In this document: one piece after another, positions 4,548-11,164 of the stretch | Position numbering within the stretch: the first letter of the stretch is position 1 | Layout of the letters: each line of letters starts with the position of its first letter | Assembly: GCA_964652205.1 (NCBI GenBank) | Contig: CAZZAO010000151.1 | Span: forward strand, 1-11,164 | Length of the DNA stretch: 11,164 nucleotides | Direction: 5' to 3' | Source: ZC4RG36 sp964652205 | GTDB lineage: Bacteria; Chloroflexota; Anaerolineae; Aggregatilineales; Phototrophicaceae | Notes under the pieces: model-generated | The model's database searches: none | What the model was told of the DNA's origin: nothing | The model's input: only the letters and a program-made list of their open reading frames with translations | Made by a program: the position numbers and the translations under genes

Positions 4548-5939
4548 GTGAAGCAAATCGCCCGCAAATTTCTGCTGATCGAGCCGCTGCTGGTGGCGAT
4601 CATTGTTTATGCGTTCTGGTTTTCGGACAGCAACCGAACCCTGGCGCTGCTGCTGTTAGTGCCGATTTTCGCAGCTCGCTATGTCGCTTATGGCCGACTC
4701 TTTACCGCGCTGCCGCTTACATTACTCATGTTACTGTTCATTGCGCTGGCTGTCATTAACCAATTTGTCTCCCCCTATCACTGGGCGGCGTACCCGATCA
4801 GCATTCCGCTACTTCAGTGGAATGCCAGCCTCGGCTGGGGATGGGTGACGCTGGGCTGCCTGCTGATGGGACTGGCGCTGTTCCTGCTGTTCGTCGAACA
4901 CGCGCGCACTCACGGCAGCATCGACGGCATCCTGCTGTCAAGCGCAATTCTCGCGCTCGGCATTGGCCTGCTGGCGCTCGGCGCTACACAATGGAACGAC
5001 AAAAGTACCGGCCTTGGATTTATCACGCGAGCGCTGCCGAAGGTCAACTGGTTCCCCGGCGCGCAGGGCGGCTTCAACGCCAACGAGATCGCGGGCGCGC
5101 TGGCATGGCTTACGCCGCTGATGGCCGGGCTGGCGCTGTACAAATGGCGCTGGCCGCTGCTGCGCGTCATCGCGGTGCTGGCGTTCTGGGTGCTGCTGCT
5201 GGCTCTGTTTCTGGGACAAAGCCGCTTCGCCATCGGCGGCGTGGCAGTCGGGCTGGCGGTCATCATCTTCCTGTTGATCCCGACGGGCCGCTGGCGCTAT
5301 CTCGCGCTGGCGGGGCTGGCGCTGCTGATCGTCACCGAGGTGGCCGTCGCCAAAAACATCTTCAGTCCGCCGCCGTCGCCGTCGCCGACAACCACAACCG
5401 CCGTCGCAGGCGCGGTTGGGCGCAACGAGATGAGCATCGCGGGCCGCCTCGACATCTGGAAGAGCGCGCTCGAAATCACCCGCGACTATCCGCTGACGGG
5501 CGTCGGCCTCAATCTGTTCCGCTCGGCTCCCGTGCGCCAGCGCTACCCTGCCCCGGCCTACGACAAGCGCGTGCTCCCTCACGCGCACAACGAGTTCCTG
5601 CAAGTCGCCGCCGACATGGGCATTCCCGGCCTGCTGCTGTTCGCCGCGTGGTACATCACCATCGGCACGATGCTGATTCAGACCTGGCGGCATGGCGACC
5701 GCGCCGCGCGCACGGTTGCGGCGGCGACCGGCGCGGGGCTGATCGCGCACGCGGCTTTCGGTATGGGCGACGCCGTCGCGCTGTGGGATCGCTTCATCTT
5801 CCTGTTCTGGTGGCTGTTCGGCGTGGCTGGAGCGCAGTACGTCATCGTCCGTTACCGCGTCGCCGCGCCAAAACCCAACCCGGCAGATGCCGGGCCACAA
5901 TCTGTTACGACTCAGCCGCAGCACAGTCTGTTATCCTGA
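4548..5939 (+). CDS. O-antigen ligase/polymerase family membrane protein (Wzy_C)
   Basis: A 463-residue integral membrane protein of the O-antigen ligase, polymerase and teichuronic-acid polymerase superfamily. These enzymes join or polymerise lipid-linked glycans on the outer face of the cytoplasmic membrane. About twelve hydrophobic segments are visible, in clusters at 9-145, 178-268 and 357-434. Family signatures: GFNANEIAGALAWLTP (175-190), GQSRFA (223-228), RLDIWKSALEITRDYPLTGVG (300-320) and HAHNEFLQVAADMGIPG (345-361). Together they form the large outer loop with His345, His347 and the arginines expected at the active site. A P/S/T-rich stretch (272-284) precedes the loop. The start is GTG, set by AAAGGA 6 nt upstream. 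It is divergent from the BTAD regulator and 85 bp ahead of the kinase, possibly in one transcript. Sequence cannot separate ligase from polymerase, or O-antigen from exopolysaccharide; no glycosyltransferases are next to it. Confidence 0.9.
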   Translation: MKQIARKFLLIEPLLVAIIVYAFWFSDSNRTLALLLLVPIFAARYVAYGRLFTALPLTLLMLLFIALAVINQFVSPYHWAAYPISIPLLQWNASLGWGWVTLGCLLMGLALFLLFVEHARTHGSIDGILLSSAILALGIGLLALGATQWNDKSTGLGFITRALPKVNWFPGAQGGFNANEIAGALAWLTPLMAGLALYKWRWPLLRVIAVLAFWVLLLALFLGQSRFAIGGVAVGLAVIIFLLIPTGRWRYLALAGLALLIVTEVAVAKNIFSPPPSPSPTTTTAVAGAVGRNEMSIAGRLDIWKSALEITRDYPLTGVGLNLFRSAPVRQRYPAPAYDKRVLPHAHNEFLQVAADMGIPGLLLFAAWYITIGTMLIQTWRHGDRAARTVAAATGAGLIAHAAFGMGDAVALWDRFIFLFWWLFGVAGAQYVIVRYRVAAPKPNPADAGPQSVTTQPQHSLLS

Positions 5940-6024
5940 GGGGGAAACATTCATCACGGGCGGCGCTGATCTTCCTCAGGCGGTGACGGAGCGCTAACCC
6001 GGAAGCGCAGGCAGTAAGGCGATC

Positions 6025-9000
6025 ATGTCGAATCAGGACTCGCAAGCAGCGGACGCAGCCCATGCGTGGCCGTCATTTCTGCCGATCATTGGCGGGATGG
6101 CCGTAGTCGTCGCGGCGGCGACGCTGCTGGCCGAACGCGCCCTCACGCTCACTCCGCATCACGTCGTCATCGGGCTGGCGCTGCTGATCGCTTTCGTCGT
6201 CGTCAGCCTGATCCCGCATCGCACCAATATTTCCTGGCTCGGCTACCCGCAGGCCATCCTGATGGTCGCCTGGCTAACAACCGGCCTGTTCGACGCGCTG
6301 GCGGTTACGATTGCCGGAGCGCTGCTGGTCGGCGCGGCCTACCAGGTCTGGGGGGAGCGCCTCGGCCTGCTGGCGATCTCGCGGGAACAGATCATCCGCT
6401 GGACGTTCGGACGCATCGCCATCTCCGGGGCGGCGCTGCTCGTAGCGACGGTTATTTACGTCGGCATGAGCCAGCCACTGCCGCTGACCGACGTCTCATC
6501 GTCGAACCTGCTGCCGTTCGGGCTGGCCTACGTCATGGCGCTGCTGACGGCCCATCTCCTGGCCTCACTGCTGTTCGGGCGCAATCTGATCGAAACCGGT
6601 CGCGCGCTGTGGACGTCGGAGCGGCGCAGTCTGCTGCTGCTGGAGTTGATCCTGCCGCTGGCGGTCATCAGCTCGGCGATTGTGATCTCCAGACTGGGCG
6701 AGTTCGTCTTTCTGGCGATTCTGGCGCTCGGCACGGCGGAGATCGTCTCGGCGCGGCTGGCGAATGAAGCCAAACACCACCTGTCGGAAAAGGTCGAGGA
6801 ACTGTCGCTGCTGAATGCGATGGGCGAGTCGATCTCGTCGAGTCTGGTCATGGACGACCTGCTCCAGCAGGTTTACGCGCAGGTGAAGGCCATTACCAGC
6901 GCGCCAGCCTTCTACATCGCCCTGTTCGACGATGACCGGCGCAGACTCGATTACCGGCTGGTGATGGTCGATGGTGAGCCTGCGTCCGCGCCGCCGCTGA
7001 CCGAAAACTCGCTGGCAGCCACTCTCACTCGCAGCCCGACCGTGCTGCATATCGGCGATCTTGATCTGCTCCGCCTGCTCGGAATCACGCCGTCAGAACT
7101 GGAAGCGCGTTATGCTGACCTGTGCGCGCTGCCGTTGATGGCTGGAAACGAAGCGCTCGGCGTGATGGTCGTGCTGAAAAAGCAGGGCGAAACTCCTCTG
7201 AACACGCGGACGATCAATCTGCTGCGCGCGGTCGCCGGGCAGGCGGCGCTGGCGATCCACAACGCCAACCTGTACGCGCACAGCACGGAGATGGCGCGTT
7301 ATCTGTCGCTCATCAACAATTCGGTTCAGAGCGCCGTCACACATATCGACCGGGAAAACGCGGCAGAAATGATCTGCGCCGCCGCGCAAACTATCGCCCG
7401 CGCCGACGGGGTGGCGCTGTTCCTCTACAACCGGCAGACTCAGGCCCTCGATCTGGCCTACTCGGTCGGGCTGTCGTCAGAAACGCAGTCGCTGCTGGCC
7501 GCGATGCCGCACATCACACGCCAGCTTGATTCCGAGTCGTTCGTCATTCCAATGGACGAGGACAGCGACGATGGCCGTACCCTGCGTGAGTTCGCGCAGC
7601 GCGCCTGTCTGGACGGCCTGATCGACGCGACACTGCGCTCGAACACTGCGCTGGTTGGCTACCTGACGCTGGTTTACGATCAGCCGCACGTCAGCTCGCC
7701 GACCGAACTCAACCTGCTCGAAACGCTGACCAGTCAGGTTTCGACCGCGCTGGAAAATACCAGGCTGTTTCAGGCGCTGGAGAATTATGCCTTTGAAATG
7801 TCGCAGCTCGCGCACCTGTCGCGCGTCTCGACCTCGAACCTGAACGTCGAGACGACTATGCGCAGCGTCGGACAAATCCTCTGCCAGATCATGAACGTCA
7901 GCCGAACAACCATCGTGCTGGCGAACGAGTCCGGCGCGCTGAGCAGCCTGACGGCGACCGGGTCAGCCGCGCAAACTGGCGGCATGGACGCGCCGGACGC
8001 GATCAGCTTCCCTGAGCTGGCTGCGCTGTTCGACCACGATCCCGCCGTCCCGCGCGCTTATCAGGCAGCGGACGACGACCTTTCGCCTGAACTGAGCGCG
8101 TTCATGTCGCAGAGTGACGAAGCAACGCTGGCCGTCGTGCCGCTGCTCATCAACGACCGGACGATGGGCGCGATCCTGCTCGGCAGCCACACGCGCCGCC
8201 AGTTCACCGACCGCGAATGGCAGCTCGTCGAGATGGCGTCCAACCAGACGGCGACGCATCTGCAAAACGCGCAGTTGTACACACGGACGAACGAAGCGCT
8301 GCGCGAGCGCATGGAACAACTGGCGCTGATCGAGGACATCGCCCGACAGATCAGCAGCGCGCTTGACTTTCAGCAGATCGTCAGCAACCTGCTCAAGGCA
8401 GCAGCGCACATCACACAGGCTGATTATGTCAGCCTGATCCTGCGGACGCTCGATCCACGCTTGCAGACGGTCTACGAAACCCGCGCTGACGGCCTGATTG
8501 AGCAGGCCACTTACGCCCTGAGTGACGACATCGGCATGTTCGGCGCGGTTGTGCGCGCAGGCAAAGCGCTGCTGGTCGACAACCATCAGACTGCGCCAAA
8601 TTATGTCCCGCCGCCCGGTCAAAGAGCCTTCCACTCATCCGCCGTCGTGCCGTTAATTCGGGACAACCGGGTGATTGGCGTCCTGAATATGGAAAGCACG
8701 CGGCGGAATTTCTTCCGCGAGGCGCAGCTTCCGTTCCTGAACAGTCTGGCCGATCACGCCGTCATCAGCATTGGCAAGGCGCGGATGCTGGACGAGCGTA
8801 AATATCAGGTCGAAACCCTGTCCAGCTTACAGGCGATGGCGCTGCGGCTGGCCGGGGAAATGGACCCGCCGTCGGTGGCAAACGTCATCCTCGAAACGAC
8901 ACTGTCGCTGTTCGGCGGGCTTGAAGCGGCCATCTTCTTCTATGACGACCGCAGCGGCGAACTGACTCCGCTCAACCGGCTGACGCGCGACGGCAGGCGC

Positions 9001-10293
9001 AGCACCGGGGTCTTAGGGCTAATTTCGCCGGAAATCGCCGTCGAGGCCGCGCAGACTGGCGAGGTGCAAATTCTCAGACAGGACGCCAGCAGCAGCTCGA
9101 TTCATCTGCCGCTCAAACGCGGCAACCGCGTCCGCGAAGTGCTGGCAATTGGCTTCGATACGCCGCAGGCTTTCGGCGAGCGCGACCTCGAATCGCTCGG
9201 CCTGCTGGCGAGTCAGGCGGCGGGACACCTCGAAAACGCGGTGCTGAACCAGCAGATGCGCGCCATCCTCAACTCGACCCGCGACGGCATCCTGCTGTTC
9301 GATGGCAAGCGGCGGCTGGTCGAGGCCAACCCGGCTGCCGATCATTTGCTCGGCGGTGGATGGGACCCTTACGTCAGCCAGACAGCAGCGCAGCTTCCAC
9401 GGCTGTCGGAAACCAGCGCCGACACGATCTCACGCAGGCACTTCGAGCATCAGAACGCCAGCGGCCCGATCTATCTCGAAGAAACCAGTATGCCCGTGAC
9501 CGACTCGAAACAGCGGGCGGTCGGCTGGCTGGTGATTCTGCGCGACGTGACCGAAGAAAAGCGGCTGGCTGACTACCGCGACGAAATCTCGCACATGGTC
9601 GTCCACGATCTGCGCGGGCCGCTGGCGTCGATCATGAGCAGCCTGAGTCTGGCGATGGACGAACTGCCAGCCAGCGACGAAGCCGAATTCGCGCGCCAGG
9701 CAATCCACCTCTCGACCGACAGCGCCAACAGCCTGATGGTGCTGGTCGAGAGTATGCTCGACGTGGCCCGGCTGGAAGCACAGGCGATGAAGCTCGACAT
9801 TCAGCCGACCGAGGCGCGCTGGCTGGCACGGCAGGCGGCTCAGGCGCTCTCGGCGACCATCCAGCAGGCGGGGATTCGGCTGACAATTGACCTGCCCGAC
9901 GACCTGCCGCCGCTGGCCGTCGATGGCGATATGATCCGGCGCGTCGTCATCAACCTGCTCGATAACGCCGTCCGCTACACGCCGTTTCAGGGGCAGGTGC
10001 TCATCACGGCGGCGAGCGCTGACGGCTGGCTGACATTTCGGCTGGCGGACAGCGGCCCCGGCATCCCGCCGAACGAGCGCGATCAGGTCTTTGAGAAATT
10101 CCGACAGGCCCAGAAACCGGGATCGGTCGTCCGGCGGCGCGGGTCGGGGCTGGGACTGACTTTCTGCAAGCTGGCGATTGAAGCCCACGGCGGCAAAATC
10201 TGGATCGAGTCGGGAGCGCCATTGAGCGGCGCGTGCTTCGTCTTCACGCTGCCGCTGCTGGACATCTCGGATGATGCGCTGCGGACGTCGTAG
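6025..10293 (+). CDS. Membrane histidine kinase with five GAF domains and one PAS domain
   Basis: A 1422-residue sensor kinase. Residues 15-245 contain about seven membrane helices; a coiled stretch around 246-262 leads into five GAF domains at roughly 264-418, 432-588, 598-755, 767-921 and 933-1078. A PAS domain (1079-1180) follows, then HisKA with HDLRGP (phosphoacceptor His1194), and an HATPase with an N box around Asn1310, Asp1313 and Asn1314, G1 DSGPGIP (1342-1348), F box EKF (1357-1359) and G2 GSGLGL (1373-1378). All catalytic boxes look intact, so it should autophosphorylate. Each GAF starts with the usual L..L...A..I/S..L helix and ends with an A...L.NA.L helix; no bilin-anchoring cysteine is obvious, so the ligand is unknown. 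ATG 6025 is supported by AAGG 5 nt upstream. There is no receiver domain and no response regulator in the window, so the partner is unlinked. Far larger than typical kinases, but such arrays are known in Chloroflexota. Confidence 0.95.
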   Translation: MSNQDSQAADAAHAWPSFLPIIGGMAVVVAAATLLAERALTLTPHHVVIGLALLIAFVVVSLIPHRTNISWLGYPQAILMVAWLTTGLFDALAVTIAGALLVGAAYQVWGERLGLLAISREQIIRWTFGRIAISGAALLVATVIYVGMSQPLPLTDVSSSNLLPFGLAYVMALLTAHLLASLLFGRNLIETGRALWTSERRSLLLLELILPLAVISSAIVISRLGEFVFLAILALGTAEIVSARLANEAKHHLSEKVEELSLLNAMGESISSSLVMDDLLQQVYAQVKAITSAPAFYIALFDDDRRRLDYRLVMVDGEPASAPPLTENSLAATLTRSPTVLHIGDLDLLRLLGITPSELEARYADLCALPLMAGNEALGVMVVLKKQGETPLNTRTINLLRAVAGQAALAIHNANLYAHSTEMARYLSLINNSVQSAVTHIDRENAAEMICAAAQTIARADGVALFLYNRQTQALDLAYSVGLSSETQSLLAAMPHITRQLDSESFVIPMDEDSDDGRTLREFAQRACLDGLIDATLRSNTALVGYLTLVYDQPHVSSPTELNLLETLTSQVSTALENTRLFQALENYAFEMSQLAHLSRVSTSNLNVETTMRSVGQILCQIMNVSRTTIVLANESGALSSLTATGSAAQTGGMDAPDAISFPELAALFDHDPAVPRAYQAADDDLSPELSAFMSQSDEATLAVVPLLINDRTMGAILLGSHTRRQFTDREWQLVEMASNQTATHLQNAQLYTRTNEALRERMEQLALIEDIARQISSALDFQQIVSNLLKAAAHITQADYVSLILRTLDPRLQTVYETRADGLIEQATYALSDDIGMFGAVVRAGKALLVDNHQTAPNYVPPPGQRAFHSSAVVPLIRDNRVIGVLNMESTRRNFFREAQLPFLNSLADHAVISIGKARMLDERKYQVETLSSLQAMALRLAGEMDPPSVANVILETTLSLFGGLEAAIFFYDDRSGELTPLNRLTRDGRRSTGVLGLISPEIAVEAAQTGEVQILRQDASSSSIHLPLKRGNRVREVLAIGFDTPQAFGERDLESLGLLASQAAGHLENAVLNQQMRAILNSTRDGILLFDGKRRLVEANPAADHLLGGGWDPYVSQTAAQLPRLSETSADTISRRHFEHQNASGPIYLEETSMPVTDSKQRAVGWLVILRDVTEEKRLADYRDEISHMVVHDLRGPLASIMSSLSLAMDELPASDEAEFARQAIHLSTDSANSLMVLVESMLDVARLEAQAMKLDIQPTEARWLARQAAQALSATIQQAGIRLTIDLPDDLPPLAVDGDMIRRVVINLLDNAVRYTPFQGQVLITAASADGWLTFRLADSGPGIPPNERDQVFEKFRQAQKPGSVVRRRGSGLGLTFCKLAIEAHGGKIWIESGAPLSGACFVFTLPLLDISDDALRTS

Positions 10294-10336
10294 GTCAGCA
10301 CCCACTCCAGCCGATTGCCTTAATCCGTAAATCCAA

Positions 10337-10359
10337 CCTCTCCCTGCAAGCGGAGAGAG
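10337..10359 (+). terminator. Hairpin after the kinase gene (CCTCTCC / GGAGAG)
   Basis: CTCTCC (10338-10343) pairs with GGAGAG (10352-10357) over an 8-nt loop, about 45 bp past the kinase stop. No T-run follows. CCTCTCC-type hairpins are a common intergenic repeat style in GC-rich environmental genomes, so this may be a repeat rather than a terminator. Confidence 0.35.
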
Positions 10360-10435
10360 GGGAAACGGTCACAACTGGCAGCGATTTTCCAGTCTTATCC
10401 GCTTAAGTTGGCGCGCATGGGGCCGTAGGCCGCAG

Positions 10436-10467
10436 AGGGGGATTATTCACGTGAGCGTAATCCCCCT
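10436..10467. terminator. Perfect 10-bp hairpin between convergent genes
   Basis: AGGGGGATTA (10436-10445) and TAATCCCCCT (10458-10467) pair perfectly; the 12-nt loop contains the palindrome TCACGTGA (10447-10454). A second small hairpin, GACCG-AGTG-CGGTC, follows at 10468-10481, right before the gcvPB stop. Being symmetric, it could end transcripts from both sides, though neither strand has a clear T-run. Confidence 0.5.
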
Positions 10468-10485
10468 GACCGAGTGCGGTCAGCG

Positions 10486-11164
10486 CTAGTCCTCGGCCTG
10501 ATACTCCGGGATCGGGCGGCAGCAGAGGACGAGCTGTTTCGCGGCGCGAACTTCGTCGAGTCGGGAAACAGGCGCTTCATGCGGCGCGCCGGTCAGCAGT
10601 TCTGGCTGAGTATGCGCTTCGGCGGCGATCTTCTTCATCACATCGATGAAGTTGTCGAGCGTGTCTTTATCTTCCGTCTCAGTCGGCTCGATCAGCAGCG
10701 CTTCCGGCACGATCAGCGGGAAGTAGTTGGTCGGCGGATGAATGCCGTAGTCCATCAACCGCTTGGAGATGTCGAGCGCGTGAACCGTCTCGACATCCTC
10801 GAAATGCCCTTCCATGACGAACTCATGGGCGCAGGCGCGGTTGTAGGGGATGTGATAGGCATCCTGAAGCCGCGCGCGGATGTAGTTGGCGTTGAGGACG
10901 GCGTGGCGTGAAACCTCGCGCAGCCCTTCGCCGCCATAGGCGCGGATGTAGGTGTAGGCGCGCGAGTGCATCCCGAAGTTGCCCTGAAACACCTTGAGGC
11001 GACCGATGCTCCTGCCCGGCACTTTCAGGCTGTAGAGCGGCGCTTCCTCTTCCTCGCTGGCGTCCTCGGCGATGACGGCAATCGGCCCCGGCAGGAAGTC
11101 CTTGAGGCGGAAGTTGACCGCGACCGCGCCGCAGCCGGGGCCGCCGCCGCCGTGAGGCGTCGAG
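10486..11164 (-). CDS. gcvPB: Glycine dehydrogenase (decarboxylating) subunit 2, C-terminal part
   Basis: The C-terminal 226 codons of the PLP-dependent P-protein beta subunit, which with subunit 1 decarboxylates glycine and passes the aminomethyl group to the lipoyl H-protein of the cytoplasmic glycine cleavage system. The gene runs off the right edge; its first visible residues are STPHGGGGPGCG, the glycine-rich segment just after the PLP lysine (normally HKTF before it), so that lysine lies about three codons outside. Other family landmarks: HEFV, LDISKRLMDYGIHPPTNYFPLIVPEALLIEPTE-type substrate pocket sequence and the PVSRLDEVRAA tail. The GTG near 11022 is internal and not the start. The final CRPIPEYQAED extends slightly past the usual end. 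Convergent with the kinase; no other gcv gene is visible here. Confidence 0.95.
   Translation of the reverse strand, partial: STPHGGGGPGCGAVAVNFRLKDFLPGPIAVIAEDASEEEEAPLYSLKVPGRSIGRLKVFQGNFGMHSRAYTYIRAYGGEGLREVSRHAVLNANYIRARLQDAYHIPYNRACAHEFVMEGHFEDVETVHALDISKRLMDYGIHPPTNYFPLIVPEALLIEPTETEDKDTLDNFIDVMKKIAAEAHTQPELLTGAPHEAPVSRLDEVRAAKQLVLCCRPIPEYQAED

Noticed and set aside
5879..5894. CCCGGC-AGAT-GCCGGG hairpin near the end of the O-antigen ligase gene as a terminator
   Set aside because: It lies inside the coding region, 45 bp before the stop, and is not followed by T residues on the plus strand.
4938..5924. Minus-strand open frame of 328 codons across the O-antigen ligase gene
   Set aside because: Antisense of a recognised membrane protein; very rich in Arg, Gln and Asp, as expected from reverse reading of Leu/Ala codons.
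9430..10305. Minus-strand open frame of 291 codons across the kinase catalytic domain
   Set aside because: Antisense of the conserved HisKA/HATPase region, with no recognisable domain.

Overview
The window looks like chromosomal DNA from a GC-rich environmental bacterium, most likely a Chloroflexota (Anaerolineae-type) genome assembled from metagenomic or draft data. The grounds are a BTAD-domain regulator with an ATPase-like N-terminus, a very large multi-GAF histidine kinase, a secreted protein with a PCW..ITPG signature, a two-subunit-type glycine dehydrogenase, and heptanucleotide repeats between genes. The taxon is inferred from gene style; no rRNA or marker gene is present. A run of 100 N at 1446-1545 marks a scaffold join.

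Layout. Left part (1-2127, minus strand): a complete M24 metallopeptidase (96-1325) and a small four-helix membrane protein (1651-2127), separated by a heptanucleotide repeat region that contains the assembly gap. Then a divergent intergenic region (2128-2443) holding a 154-bp non-coding transposable element. It has 18-bp perfect terminal inverted repeats and a 10-bp target duplication, and it sits inside a second heptad array. Next, a secreted protein of unknown function (2444-3061, plus), preceded by a possible 10-codon leader ORF, meets the BTAD regulator (3058-4362, minus) tail to tail; their stop codons overlap in CTAG. A divergent 185-bp intergenic region separates the regulator from an O-antigen ligase/polymerase-family membrane protein (4548-5939, plus), whose ribosome binding site can be sequestered by a U-rich upstream arm. 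A 1422-residue membrane histidine kinase with five GAF domains and a PAS domain follows 85 bp downstream. The right end is the C-terminal third of gcvPB (10486 to beyond 11164, minus), convergent with the kinase across a hairpin-rich spacer.

How the genes may work together: the membrane glycopolymer enzyme and the kinase run in the same direction with a short spacer and may be co-transcribed, and the BTAD regulator is divergent from them. A link between surface glycan production and sensory control is therefore possible, but it rests only on position. The peptidase and gcvPB are ordinary amino-acid metabolism genes.

No defence system, CRISPR array, tRNA or rRNA is visible. The most interesting signals are non-coding: the short transposable element with a reconstructable empty site, the GAGNNNN heptad arrays, and the fourU-like structure over the start of the O-antigen ligase gene.
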